Source: Volvox africanus (lineage: Eukaryota > Chlorophyta > Chlorophyceae > Chlamydomonadales > Volvocaceae). From it: DNA of 64,000 nucleotides. Each line of letters begins with the position of its first letter. Position 1 is the stretch's first letter. The stretch spans positions 1,120,001-1,184,000 of the forward strand of contig BSDZ01000026.1 in NCBI GenBank assembly GCA_030268105.1, in the 5' to 3' direction. The notes under the pieces were generated by a model that made no database searches, was not told the DNA's origin, and saw only the letters and a list, made by a program, of their open reading frames with translations. Of the stretch, positions 11,604 to 29,700 are shown piece by piece. The position numbers were made by a program, and so were the translations under genes.

Positions 11604-14600
11604 GACAGCGCATAGCAGCGACCTGTATGTACTGCTTCAGCTGCCCGCAGGCTCCCACCTGGACGTAAAGCTGCGGGATGTCCTCGACATCAATATATGC
11701 CAGCGTCATCTTATAGCCTTTCGTGGCCAAGCTTTGGCCCAAAGCTTTAAGGGAGAGTTAGGGCCAGGCAACGTGTAGGTAGGGCTGTGATTACGTTTTA
11801 GGACAGCTTAGCTGCAGGAATAGGACAGGACCACAAATTCATGGACCGTAGCGCCCTATTGGAGATCCGAAGTTTATTATGCCTGGCTGTAGCTGGCCAT
11901 CAATGCGGAACCCAATTATTGCCAATTTTGTCAGTAGGGGAGCAGAGCTTGTGTCATCGCATTTTTATCCCGAGTGCTCAGCAGGTGCTGCCTACTATAT
12001 AGTGCAGGTAGCACATTCCACGATTTGTGAGTGGCGGCGAATGAGGAACACACTTCCGTTTCGGGGAATCTCATCAGGTGTTCGTAACAGGAAGTGTGTT
12101 GTGGAGCATTGCGGCATTGGAATGCCACACGCATATTGCCGTCACCACTCCTTATTGTGTGTTCTTATCAAAAACGTGGTCGCAATTCTATCCAAAGCTG
12201 GCGTTGCGGACCTTTCCTGATGAACTCTACGTCTGGTTAACTACATAAATTGCGTGTGGGTCTGTGTGCTGAGATGGTCTTTTGCTTTTACCCATAGTTT
12301 GTCAGGCAACAGGTTGGCTCCATCCACTGTTGCACAATTTCGCCCGCACCTCAAGATTATGCTGGGAGGTTTATCCTGAACCCCAAGCTTTCAGCACGCG
12401 CGAGGGAGGCGCCCCTCACATGCGCGTGACGCATACATATACATGATCCTTGCCTGATTTCAGGAATGTGCAGGTGTGCACGCAAAGTTATTTGAGGCGC
12501 TTTTCTAGCGCTGGGACTCCAATGCCTACTTTCCTTCTTGACGAGTGCAGTAGGTTGCAATAGTGTGTGTTCACAGCTTCGTTGGGATCGAGGATGGCAC
12601 ATGCTGTGCACCAGGTACGGATGGGCAGAAAGGGAGGACACTGTATTTGGAATGCTACATGGGTGCTTCCAGTTTTTATCGGACAATTTACAGCTGCCAT
12701 CTGTGTGTCAGGCTCTTCTGTATCCCATATTATATGTATTCTCTATTGCATCGTAGTGACGCTCAAATCGCGGGGTCATCATGATGTTCAACGACTCTCC
12801 GTATCCTTCCGGCAGTAAAGCGGTAATGGACCCTAGTTAATGATGATATCTTCGGACGCTGGTTGCTGCTGGCCCAACCGCAATGTGTGTCGGCTGAATA
12901 TTGTGTCCCCCAGTCCCAAAGGATTTTTTTGCTCGCATTCTACTGGAATCTATCATACATGGGGTCTCGCGCCTACCCAGCGCCAACCCTAGGTTCATTT
13001 TCGTTTTCAGGGTTTGCCCTGCGCATGGGTCTTTGGTAACTTAACCACCAAGTATTGTAATATACTGGAAAATGAAAGTATTTGTGGAGGATGTTGATGG
13101 AGGATGCTCAGCGCTTTGAATGCTGTAAGGCAGGTACCAGGTGCGTGCAGTGCAGCCGCGGAGCGCTGGCCAGACAAGGATAATCCGCTCCAAAGCAGCA
13201 TCGCAATGTGGTAATTGCAATTACACAATAGGATCAATACCCATTAAGCTCCTTTAAGCGATTGCGATGGAGTCCACTTGATTTTGTCACGAGCCTCGCG
13301 CGAAGCCTGTAAAAAACATAAAAAACAAAGAAAAAGTTCATAGGCATGCGCCGGATTGCCATGCCTGATTACTGCACAACCAACCAATAACATGTGGTTA
13401 GCTTGCTTAATGACATTGATCCATATCGCAATACTAAGCCAGCCCCGCACCATTGTCCTTCGTGGCAAGGTTGCACCATTTTTAATTAATGGCTCTCCGG
13501 TGCGTACACACCCGAACTAATGATGGGGACTGTCATGACAGCTCCCCAAACTCCACATGGACCTCCCTGGCATGAACGTCGTGCCAAAGAAGGTGACACC
13601 GCCACATAAATGTACGTGGATATTGTAATGTGGTGGGCTGGTGGTTGAGTCTGGGATGGGTGAGGCCCATATTATTTGGCAGTGCTCGGAGGCACAAGGC
13701 CCCCTCGTGTTGCGATTAGGCTTGTCATCTGTCATTTGCCTTAAGAAAATCCAAAACTGCTGGAAAAAATATCTGTGACTATCTGCCTTGCAACGGACAG
13801 TGAAAACGCGATATATAAACCTAAAGATATGGACAACTTCCATTGAAAAGCTGTGAACGTGAATAATGAAACGTTGCAAACTGGTACTTCATTCGCCACG
13901 GATGTCAAAGATTCTAAGCGACCCCCGGGTCGCTCACATCCAGCACCGGCAGTGTCGGCGGTATATTCCAATACATCTCGCGCTGCTTTTGAATATTTGA
14001 TCATCCATACGTGTTACTGTGATCCCTATAATTTATGCTGGCACTAAGTCAAGACAAGGTACGCCCCAAGTAATCGACCCTCCTCGGTGATTGACACTGA
14101 TCGATGTACGTAGCGCAGCCACACCGTCGCTCTCCCTCCCTCCTCCGGCAACCAGTTCGCTCGTACTGGCAGCCGCTACATGCTGGCTGCAGCCATTTAA
14201 GCATGTGAAATACAGGTTCCTGTTCAGGCCTAAATGTCCCAACCTATGCATGCTCAGTCCTGTACGGTTCTGCTCCGCCAACGCCGATGTCACCGAGCGG
14301 AAGGGACTGGAAGGGAAGGGGTCAATTTTTAACTTATAGCCCTTAAGAGGACAGAAACATGTCCCCAAAACGCACGTCAAAGTTGGGCGCCAACATCAGT
14401 AGTTTTTTTGACAAAAGCTGAGGTTTTGATGAATTCTCAAGCTGTTGATGTTTGGATATTTGTTTGGACCGAAATCGATATACTCCAAGTTCTGACGTCG
14501 ATGAACCGTCGACCTGGACGAACGCCACCGACTTGTGGCGACCCCGTGTAGCCGACTGTAGCCCCTCAGCACGCGCACCTATAGCCTTCACCAGTCTGTT

Positions 14601-15142
14601 GGTCTCCTCCGGGCGGCAATGCCATTCATATATGTATCAGGATGTATCAAATCTCAAAAACAAGCGTCAGACTCCTAGGCATATAAATTAAAAATTTGCC
14701 TATTTATACGCTATAATATCAGACAAACGACGGTAGAGGAAGGCATGCCATGACAAGCTATGGAGCTGTGTCCTGACTACGCACACACACCCTTGGTGTC
14801 GTACGATGGCTTAACCCTTGTGATCGGAAGGTGCGGTAACAGATTTGCCAATCGTTTGCGATTTTGCTTCTCATAACGCATGTTGATGTCTACAAAGACC
14901 AGTATGCAATTCGGCTTCCGGGAGCGTCTGAGCAGAATCGCCGGCAGACCTGTGTGAGAATACCGTGACAGGAACGCCCACTTTTGCATGAGAAAAGTCG
15001 CTGTCATTGGGAAGCAACAGATTGTTCGACTCTGATCGTATCCCACTTACCAGCCGCCGAAATTTCGCGCTTTGAATCGCTGGATGTGAGTTCCAAAACT
15101 GCTATTCGTCGCCTGTTTCGAGGGTGTTTACGCCATGAAAAT
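11604..15142. other. Intergenic; no supported gene
   Basis: Open frames on both strands (such as 11879-12220 +, 13517-13879 -, 14343-14591 -) show no domain I know and no chain of compatible splice sites. It should contain the 3' untranslated region of copy B and the promoter, perhaps a 5' exon, of the RS/GYF gene. Confidence 0.35.
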
Positions 15143-20282
<5,140 letters not shown>

Positions 20283-23200
20283 GATCAAGGGGGACGAATT
20301 GAGACGCCGGGTGATAGCAGAGTGGCAAAACACACATGTACACGCACACTTCCGGTGCACCCTTTAGGGACACATATGCCCTCCAGGGATACAGTCTGGT
20401 ATTCGCTTTAGGCTATAGGGTTTTGCAGCTAAGGTTTTGCAGTAAGTCTCCACATGCCCCTGGCGGCGGCGGAGACTTGCCGGCTGCTGGGGGGATCTTC
20501 ATAAAATGGCGTCGGGCGTCCCGGGAGCCAGCTTTCCTTCCATGCTGTGCGGCGTACGTTCGGTTAGTGCGCGTGAGGGACCAGGGTCTGGCAAAGGACT
20601 GCGGGACAACGCGTTGGAGTGGACGCGCGTTGGAGTGGAAATGGGGAGAGCATGGACATCGAGAAGGGGATAGGCATGGCCGTCCCCTTCGGAAGCGCCG
20701 CGAGAGCTTCATGAACGGGTTGTTGAAACTGGATATCGCTCTGCCCCCCTCGTAGGTCCCCGGGACCCGAGGATTCCCGGGGACGTGTGCGCGCACGATC
20801 GCTACCCTAGGCTTGGTGGCGAAGATTGCAGCTGGCGAAAAGCTGGCTCTGTGTTGTAGCGTTTGCGGGTTTCAAGGAAGGCAACATTCTGCCTGTTGTA
20901 CCCTCGGTTAATTCGTCTTTCGTGCCTCTGTAATTTTATTTACATCATGTCCCCCTGGGCTGCTCTCATCTTATTGTACTGTGTAATACCACTACTCATG
21001 TCACTGCTAATAGAGTAATGTTTTGATGTTATTTGTGCGCATTCGCGTCTTCGCTCAGCTCAGGAAATTTCTGTGTCGGGCTGTGTCGGTAGTGCTATCT
21101 CTGGGTGCTGAGGAGTTCTACGCAGGGAGGGGGGGGCATATGGCAGATCTGATGCCTCTGGTCATAATGTCATTTATGTGAATAGGCGCCGCTGCATGCA
21201 AATTGGGCTGTCATCAAATGATCCAGCAAGTAATAAAAGCACGCCCGGCAACTCCGTCAGCTACAAGAGCAGCAACAGAATCTCCAGAAGTGGCGCCGTG
21301 CACCCAGCATCGCCCGTGTTGAATTCATGTACAGGGCAGTGGGTACCGGGGTGACTGGAAGGAGCCTTCAGGGTCATTCCGTTGGCTCTGGTCCGGGAAC
21401 ATGGCATGGGGCACACGTGCTCCAGCCAAGCCAGGCATATACGGTTGAAGGGGTGGCTATGCGGTAGCTCGTCAAGGAGTCCTTGTACCTGAGCAAGCTA
21501 TATGTAGCACTTCAGAGAGCTGGAGGGGCCGCTTGGGGTCCCTGCAATATTATCTCCGATGTACCGTATCGTATTGCTGCCTCTGGTTGTTCACTTCCTC
21601 TGCTGCTGTGGAGGAGATCGGAATACACCACAACATGCCGACCGCACACTAGCGAACGTGGCTTGCAGAGTGACATGCCTGACAGGATTGGATGTGTTGG
21701 CAATACTGGAACGCAACTTCAAACGAGGTCATCTGAAGACCATCTGACTGACCGCCGCATCCCGGCACTCGAGATGAATGTCCACTCAGCCTGGGTCCAT
21801 AACGAGGAAAAAGTGATCACATCATCGAAACGGATTCTTTCAACGACGGTGAAGTGCACTTTGCACGTAGTTGGGTCGTCCACCACCATTAGCGGCTGCG
21901 TCCAAAAGAGGCAGTGGGGTAAGAGAGCCCGAGGGGACATGATGCCCATCAGCCGCTCGTACTCGTACCCCGTACCAATGCGATGTCTCATCTCAAAGGC
22001 CATCTAAATCATGCACTGCGTCCTGAGCCCTGTGCTCCTAACCAACTAAGAAATGACACCCACCCTGCATCATGCCAACTTTCCTGCCTCACGACCTAAG
22101 TGTAAAAATCGTTTCTTCACCGGAATACAGCGATCAACCTCCCTTCTCCACCATTCTAATGGCTGGTAACTCCCCCTTAGCGGGTTCGGCGCCGCGGCCT
22201 GAGGGGCCCCCCTCACCCCGCCTTGATCCCAGGCTGCAGGAACCAAATCCCTTCAGCCGCTTCAATGAAATAACGCCAACCGCCTCTTCCATACACGCAA
22301 CGACTCAAAGAGGCTTATGTATGTATGCTTACGGGAGCGACGCCTCTGTCGCACCTCACGACCTCACTGACGAAAACACAATTCTGCTGCAGAAGCTGCT
22401 GTAGACACGTTGACTGACCCAAGCAGCATAGGAGAGAGGGCGGGCGCCCAATCTGCCTCTTGTAGACGCGACCCACAAAGCTCCCATTGTGTGGTGCACC
22501 CCTCAGCCTCCCCGATAGCGCACCCCTACGGGAGGCAGCCGCACCGGTGTTTCATGAGCGCTTCAGTTCTCCTAAAACCCTAAGTTACCCCACCGGAACG
22601 AAGGCTGTGCCAAGAGCATGGCACATGGCCACGAGAAAGGCAAATGAAACAAGCAATCGACCAGCCTCATCCACCACACACTTGGGTACGATCAGGCGCC
22701 CGCGGGCTCTGTGGGATTTGTTAAGATCCCAGCCCCAACCCCCTCACAGAACCATCCAGCCCAATCGCAAGGTAGGCTTTCAACTGGCCCTGGTGTAATC
22801 CACCGCACCATCGCCAAAGCTGTGAAGTGCTGAGGACAGGAGAAGGGAACTTACTGAACGACCTTACGAGAACCAATAGGTGCTGGCGCATCCACGCACA
22901 CATACACACACATAGTGCCCCCTCCATATGCTTCACCCTGTTGCCTGTTCAGGCACAGTTCAGGCAGGTACAACGGTTGGAAGTCAACGGGGTCGTTGCT
23001 TTTTGAAATTAGCTGCCTCCCCTCCTCCCCTCCAGAGAAGACGTGCCTTCCGTCCCGATTCGACGCATTACCTGCCCGCTCCTCAGTCCCCGGTCGTGTA
23101 CAAGTAAAGAATCTTAACCATCTGCATCTCTGTTCACTTCGCTAGGGAGGGCGCCCTTGCAACGTTTTCAGCAGAGCCCCCTCAAACACTCAAAGCCAGC

Positions 23201-23427
23201 GCCAAAGCTGCATTCGCCGGCTCCTTAATGTAGCCAACCGACACCGGCCGTGAGTTACTCCCCTCCCATCTTGCCAACCTCGCATCCAGCCGTCGTCCAT
23301 CTCTCCCTGATGCGCGGGAGCTACCTCGCTGCTGACCGACCGCCCCCAAGGGAGCGGCATACGGCATACGGCTAACTCACCGAGGTCCTGGTTGAGGGCC
23401 CAGCCTAGGGGCCCAGCCAACAGTGAG
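20283..23427. other. Convergent intergenic region; no supported gene
   Basis: Lies between the stops of two convergent genes. It holds the 3' untranslated region of the RS/GYF gene, with a TGTAA signal at 20929-20933, and that of the PRC-barrel gene. Frames such as 21483-22007 and 22487-22798 on + have no recognisable content. Confidence 0.4.
20929..20933 (+). terminator. Polyadenylation signal TGTAA (RS/GYF gene)
   Basis: TGTAA, the usual volvocine polyadenylation motif, about 650 bases after the stop at 20282; a second TGTAA lies near 20983. Assignment is by position only. Confidence 0.4.
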
Positions 23428-25433
23428 CTAGAAAGGCTGTCGGGAAACACCCGCGCCTGGGGGGTCCCAGCCAGGCGTCTCAGCTAATACCTGCGCGGGC
23501 TGCGCCGGCGGTATGCCGCTCGGCGTCGGCGGCCGCCCCCCAGGGACCTCCAGCACCTGGTCATAACCCGGTGCTTGGCCCTGTGGCCCGCGCGCCAGCC
23601 ACTCGTCCGGCCGCATCACGCTACCGGTAGCGCCGTTTTCACCAATCGGCTGTTGCGCCGGTCGCCGCCCAGCGTCGGACCCAGCGGTCATGCCCGACGA
23701 ACCTGGCGCGGGTCCCGGCCAACCATACTGCTGCTGCGGTTGCGGTTGCTGTTGTTGTTGCAATGGAGGCGCTTGCCCTTGCGCGGCCTGACTACCTCGA
23801 TCAGCTGTTGGAGGCCCAGCGACTCCAGCGCCAGGCGCCATGACGCCGTTTCGAGCTGGTGAACCGGGCATCGGCCGTTGCGGAATGTTTTGTTGTTGCG
23901 GTAGCTGCTGCTGCTGCTGCTGCTGCTGTCCCCATTGCTGCTGCGCTTGCGGTTGCGCCACGGGCTGCTGCCACTGTTGCGGCTGTTGCTGCTGTGCTGG
24001 TGAGGACTGAGGTTGTTGCGGACCCGCACCTGCCGGATAACGTGTCTGAGGCGACGGTACACGGGTCGGCGGCTGCGCGGCTACCGGCCCTCGGAACCGG
24101 GGGTCAACACTTCCACCATAGCTGCTACCGTAAGCGCCACCGTACAACCCCGGCTGCTGCCCTGATCCGGTGAATCTTTGCGGCGGCTGTTGCTGCATGG
24201 GATTGAGCATGCCGGGGCGCGGCTGGGTTTGCGAGGAGGTACCTGGAGGCGGAAGCGCGTATTTTGGCATACCCAGTTGGCGAGCCTCCGGCAGCAGCAC
24301 TTGCGGTTGCGGCCGACCCGGAGGAAGTGCGTTGTTGCCACGCAGCATACCATATGGCTGCTGCTGCTGCTGCCCCGTCTGCATCATGTATTCCTCATAA
24401 CTGCAACCCGTCTGTGCCTCCCACATACGGACGTCGTTCTGCCACTGCTCATAGGAGTAGCCCTGTGGCAACAGGCCCGCAGCCTCCGGACCCCGGGAGC
24501 CATCAGCAAGCAGCCCGGCAAGCTGCTGGGCGCCGCCCACACGGCGAAGCAGCCCGCTGAGGATGCCCTGTTTCTCCTGGTACTGCACGTTGTCCGATGC
24601 CAACAATACGATGCCGTACGCGCACTGCCGAATTGCGTCGGCTGATACAGAGAAGCGGTCAAAGAAGTCAGCGCGCAGAAAGCGCAGGCCAAAATCATCA
24701 AACTCGATTTTGCTGATGTTGCCAGTTTCTCGGCTAAAGGATATGTCACGGACCTGGGTGTGAAAGAAAGAGAGGATAGGGGGGTGCGAGGTAGTGGGTA
24801 GCAGTTGGTGGTGGGTTTCTTTTGCCTTGGGAGACAGAACTATATAACAGCGGCTGCACATGAGCTGAGGGTGGAGCAGGGGACACGTACCTTGCCCAGG
24901 GCCCTGTTGCTCGGGTTGCGCACTTCCCAACCCAGTAGCTTATTGAAGCCAAAGCGACTGTCCAGTGGCTGTCTTAACACACCGTCCTCCTGAACCAGAA
25001 CGACGTCGCCAACTTGCTTGACAGTCAGAAGCGGTACCACGCCGATAGCCCCGTTGCTTTCGAGGTCAAAGCAGGTTACTTCCAACCTAGACGCGTCCAC
25101 CCACGCCTCGCCAAGCTTGCCCAGCTTTCGGCCGGTGGTGCCTGAAATAACATCCTTATCTATGACGTCCGATAGCTTTATGAACGTTGGCTGCATAGGC
25201 TCCATGGAATCGTAGAAGGGTCTCCGAACCAACGACATCGGCTGCGGCTGGTTCGGCGGCTGACCACGGCCAAACGACTGTGCATTGGGAATAACAACAT
25301 TCCGAGATCTAGATGGTTGTCGGAGAACAGACAGCAAAGTATGGGTTTGCACTTGGCCGCTCCGCCGCAAAGGGGTTGTGAATGCTGGCCCTTCCGGGCG
25401 CAAAGCGCGTTGAACGTTTGCGGGATTCAACAT
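23428..25433 (-). CDS. PRC-barrel domain protein with Q/P-rich C-terminus, probably plastid
   Basis: Two exons: 25433-24891 and 24753-23428, phase 0, intron 137 bases. The first ATG is 25433; the frame is open to 25484 without an ATG. Total about 622 aa. Residues 1 to about 60 are rich in Arg/Ser/Thr and poor in acidic residues, like a chloroplast transit peptide. Two PRC-barrel-like segments follow: KLSDVIDKDVISGTTGRKLG through the LEVTCFDLE strand, and, across the intron, GWEVRNPSNRALGKVRDISF to KIEFDDFGL. After this comes a helical part with SYEQWQNDVRMWEAQTGCSY and then about 300 residues of Gln/Pro/Gly tracts. PRC-barrels are small beta-barrels used for assembly in photosynthetic and RNA-processing proteins; a plastid scaffold role is inferred. 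Head to head with the cis-prenyltransferase gene, about 450 bases apart. Confidence 0.7.
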
Positions 25434-25880
25434 CGTACCATAAAGATGTATATCCTGGTTTTGGGTTCTATTGTCATTCTGCACTAAACGTATGCAGGGC
25501 CCTCTCCGACGCCAACTTCCAACATACAGCAGAGGTTTGAAAAGTATCTCTATCCACTCACTAACCCTACTTTCATATATAAACAGTAAAATTATGAACT
25601 TTAAGTATAAAAATGCTTAAATCCAAGCCTGTTACTACGTGCCAAAGTCCGAGAGTTATATGCAGAGCTCTATTGAAACAGCAGCCCCACCTTTTCCAAC
25701 ACGGACTTGAGAAGATCTCCGAACAAGTATATAGGCGGCAATTGTCTAGTTCTGAAGCAAGCACCTCTTGCTCGAAAGCGGCCGTCCCGAGTCACGTCGC
25801 GGTGCGCCGTAGTTGCCTTGCACGCAGCGTTCGCTGCGATTATCCCAGCAATTCTTCCAAAACCGATCAAAACATTTTCA
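25434..25880. promoter_or_regulatory. Divergent intergenic region, likely bidirectional promoter
   Basis: The only space between the start of the minus-strand PRC-barrel gene (25433) and the first in-frame ATG of the plus-strand cis-prenyltransferase (25881). The right half from 25677 is open in the cis-prenyltransferase frame and could instead be 5' coding sequence joined to an upstream exon. No specific motif identified. Confidence 0.4.
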
Positions 25881-27206
25881 ATGGTGCAGTGCATAATGGA
25901 TGGCAACTTCCGCTGGGGTCGCCGACGCGGCGGGGACTGGCGACGGGGGCACGAGGAGGGAGTCAACGCGCTACGCCGCGTTGTTAAGTTTTGTCGAAAG
26001 GACGGTGTGAAGGCTCTAACGGTAGGTGATTACCGCTGCAAGGGGATTTGGCAGAAGGTTCGCTTGTGCATGCACGTTCGGGGCGACCGTACGACCGTAT
26101 CGAAAGGGGACGATTAGGTTTCGTAAGCTTCCTTGCCTCATACCGCCCCGTGCCCAAGTAACCGCGACTACGGGCACCGCGTTATGACCAGACACTCCCT
26201 CATGTACGGCAGGTCTATGCATTCAGCACGGAGAACTGGGAACGGAGCCATGAGGAGGTGGGCTTCCTCATGAGGCTCATGGAGCTTACATTGGATAGGG
26301 AGGTTCCGGAGCTGCACTCGCAAGGCGTACGGGTATTCTTTGCAGGAAACCGGGCGGCATTACCGGAGGCGTTGCAGCGCGTTATGTTGAGGTAAACAGA
26401 GTCGACATTTTGGACGAGATAAGCACCTCCCGTGTTGCCCGCCTTGAACAGATGTGTACAGCCCATTCCAACCTCTTGTCGTACATCTCAGCTTTTGAGG
26501 TTGCATGACGTTATCCTTTTGCTAACGCAGGGTTGAGGAGCAAACAGCGAACAATTCAGATCTAATCCTTTGCGTTTGTTTATCGTACGGGGGACAGCAG
26601 GACATTGTTCAAGCGGTACAGCAGATATGCTTGGAGGTACAGCAAGGCAAGCTAGCGCCAGATCAGGTCAGTAAATGTATGAAGCCACACCTTGCGTCGT
26701 CCTCTGTCCCACGAGCGTCATATGTTATCCAAGTGCTTTTACGAAGGGGCTAACGGCTGAAGGTTAGATAAATTATGGGCTACTCAAGCCACAATGCATA
26801 TTTTCTGTAGTGTTATCGAACCTCTGCATGTGTTGACGAGAACGTACGTCTCATTTGTGTACGTTTCTTAGCCACGACAGCAAGATGGTAACCTTTACGT
26901 TTCCGACCCTTTCTGAACCTCTGCGCATAGGTGACGGCAAAGATTCTCTCGGAACGTCTATCGACTCACACAACCCGAATGCTGGTCGGGGAGCCGGATT
27001 TGTTAATTCGCACAAGCGGGGAGCAGCGCCTGTCAAACTTTCTATTGTGGGAGTGTGCCTACACGGAGTTGTACTTCACTCCCACGTGCTGGCCAGACTT
27101 TGATTCGCGAGATTGGCAGGACGCTATGCTGCACTATGCCTCTAGACGACGGCGATATGGAGGTCGTGCCAAGCAGGGAAACGAGCAAACCGACGATCGG
27201 TCCTGA
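25881..27206 (+). CDS. cis-Prenyltransferase (polyprenyl/dehydrodolichyl diphosphate synthase family)
   Basis: Exons 25881-26021, 26213-26391, 26531-26666 and 26931-27206 join in phase to 243 aa. Family landmarks in order: IMDGNFRW (the DGNxRW motif whose Asp contacts the diphosphate), [56 protein letters not shown] and the end [13 protein letters not shown]. These are conserved regions I-V of undecaprenyl/dehydrodolichyl diphosphate synthases, which add isopentenyl diphosphate in cis to farnesyl or similar primers. The G of the usual G-x-RW is F, and the stretch between DGN and GHEEG carries extra Gly/Arg (RRRGGDWRR). The frame stays open upstream to 25677 without an ATG, so a targeting sequence on an upstream exon is possible. 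Whether it makes dolichol or a shorter plastid polyprenol cannot be told. Confidence 0.88.
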
Positions 27207-27499
27207 ATCGCGATCGCAGGGCAGGGCGGGACATTGGCGCAATTGTTACTACGGCAGTCATACTTTGCCCTGAGCTTTTCCTTGTTGCCTCTCCAGTTCA
27301 GACATTCCAGCCTCTCTTTTGAGAGCAGTCACTCCGCCGTGTTTCAAGCCTTACCAAAGTCTAGTTCGCGCGAACGCCTCTCCCTACCTGCCTTCGTCAG
27401 TCGAAATGCCACCAAGAGGAAACCCACCGAACGGACTGTCGAGAAGATGGCAACGTTTATTCGGATAGAAGTACGGGCAGCGGGCGTGAAATGGAGCCC

Positions 27500-29700
27500 G
27501 CCTCCTTCTGAGCTCGGCTTGGATGCGGCTCAACACAGTCGTTGCGGCTTTCATGAGCCAGACGGGTGACCTGTTCACGGAAATGGAGAGAATTCTCGAA
27601 GGCTTCGCTGATGGAGCTCCAAAGATGATGAGAAGGCTAGCTGGACAAGTGCAGGCCCCTGGTGCCGCGGCAAACCCTAGTCGGCAAGCCAACAAAACGG
27701 TGGCATCGGTAAAGAGGCCGTACAGCCCAAGGCCGTACAGCCCAGGGCGATGCGGTTTGCAGAAGACGGTCAGCCACCGCGCTCTCAGCCGCCGGAGGAC
27801 AACTGGCCACTCAGCAACCTGACTGGTTCGCGAACTCGGTGCTGTGCGCGATGGCGAGTGCGCTGTTCAACAACCCTCAGGACGGCCATCTTATATCCTA
27901 CATGATCCTCGCGCTGCTAGCAGATCAGCTCTTGGAAGCATTGCGTCGCATTACATGTGTGGAGGCCCGGTACTGCGTTAAGGCCATAACACAGGTTGCT
28001 GTGGCGTTGGTGTTGCCTCCGGGGCCGGTACTGGGATGTGGCTGAGTGCTGTGCTGCGGTACACGAACTCGCAGCTGTCAACTGACTGCATCCAGAGCAC
28101 CGGACTCCACAACCTACATGGCCACAGCACCCGTGGCTGCCTTGGAGGTGGCAAGCACGGAGATGGCCGCAGCGGAGGCCGCAATTAAGGTATTAACGGC
28201 AAAGCATCGAGGGCCATTGCCATCGAGATGGCGGCCGCAGCTACCGAAGCGGTGGCGGCATTCGGAGTTATAGCTCAGAGCATTGCCCAGAGGAGCACCC
28301 CCACGTGGCCGTGTGTCGGGCGTAGCCAAAGCTGGTAGCAACCCTTTTTCTTGGGGGGCAACTCGGGGAGTTTTTGAGGCTACGGATGCGGCTCATGGGC
28401 GGCCTGGAGGCTGAGGGCGCAGGGCGCCACCAGTGCCGGTTGTGTGGCTCCCTGCGGTTGATGTGGCGCGGCCGCGCTTGAGGTTACCCCAGTTGGTCTA
28501 GTGCACCACGGGCAGCACGGTTGTGCTTTGTTTGGAGGAAACCCCCCTCGGAGTCCGGTGTGGTTGCACCGGGGTCTGTTAGGTTTTCCCTTCACCGGTC
28601 TCTTTGGTACTCTACCGGGTAGAGCTGCGAGTCATTTTCCCCTCTTTGTAACCTCTGCCCGCTGTTTTTGGTTCTTCGTTCTGTCCCCCCCTTCTTCTTC
28701 CCTTTTCATGAACGCTCGCCCATCGGTCCCCAATCCTGCTCCGGCCGCAGTGTATGCTAACCAGCCTGTTTCACAGCCGAAACCGCGAGATAGCCTGGAC
28801 TGGAAATCCGGTTTCCTCGGTGGCTTGCTGAAATGAGCGAGGAAAGCTCAGACCGGGCAAAGCTGTAGCAGATGCTGATGGGGAGTGCGGTCGAGATCTG
28901 TTGGGCACCCGCTGGTTGAGGATGGTCAGCAGCTCGCGCCTTCACCTGAGAGACAGGCTTTGGCTTCGAGGTTCGGTCTGCTATCTCAGGCCTCAAGGGC
29001 CCCAGAGCACATACACACACACGGAGACGGTGTCCGCCATCGCCAGGAGCCAGCTCGGCCCGTCGTGCTCGTTTGGAGAAGATGCGGTTTCTCCTGGTGA
29101 GGGGAGGGGGGTAATCTGGCAAACAACCACAGTGAGTTCTCACGCCCAGCCGCGCCTCCTCCGACATCAAAGCTTAAGGCTACTACGTCAATCATGGAGG
29201 AGGTGGACAGTAAGCCCCGCAACGTTGTGAGAGGCGGCTAATCTGTCATGGAGGCTGATCAACAGGGATTAACAAGTACCGCCACATCCCCAAGTTCCGC
29301 TACGAAGACCCGAACACGAGGCTCTCCTGCCGCGAGGAAATCTACGTTTCTATGTTAGATCTGAAAAGTGGCTATCACCAACTCGATATCCTTGAGCACT
29401 TCTGAACGCTATTTCTGGCGGGGGAGGTTTTACAACTTCAACTTCCATTTTTTTCACCTTTATGGGATCTCAAGCTAACCAGGAAGTCATGTGTGCCTGG
29501 CGGTGGCGGGGCCAGCATTGCAGAGCACACCATCGACGATGACTTTCGCGCAGACCAGGATCCCACGTAGCGTGCTGGCCATTCTAGATTGTCAAACGAT
29601 ATTGGTCAATCAGTGCTGCACTATCAGCTTGGCTCTCCCAAATTTGGCCTTCACTGAAAAAGATTGCTCTTTTCTCCCATCAACCTGCAGTCGTTGAATG
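27500..29700 (+). mobile_element. Decayed retroelement (gag-like and reverse-transcriptase remnants)
   Basis: At 29268-29402 the + frame reads NKYRHIPKFRYEDPNTRLSC then VSMLDLKSGYHQLDI, ending at a stop. KFRYED followed by LDLKSGYHQLDI is the first conserved block of reverse transcriptases of DIRS/Ngaro- and Gypsy-type elements. Upstream, 27815-28045 (QPDWFANSVLCAMASALFNN) and 27523-27822 look gag-like but are in different frames, and a CxxC-type cysteine patch is read near 28430. Stops and frame changes throughout show it is dead. A 15-base direct repeat (AGGCCGTACAGCCCA) occurs twice at about 27715-27746. Borders and terminal repeats were not found. Confidence 0.4.
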
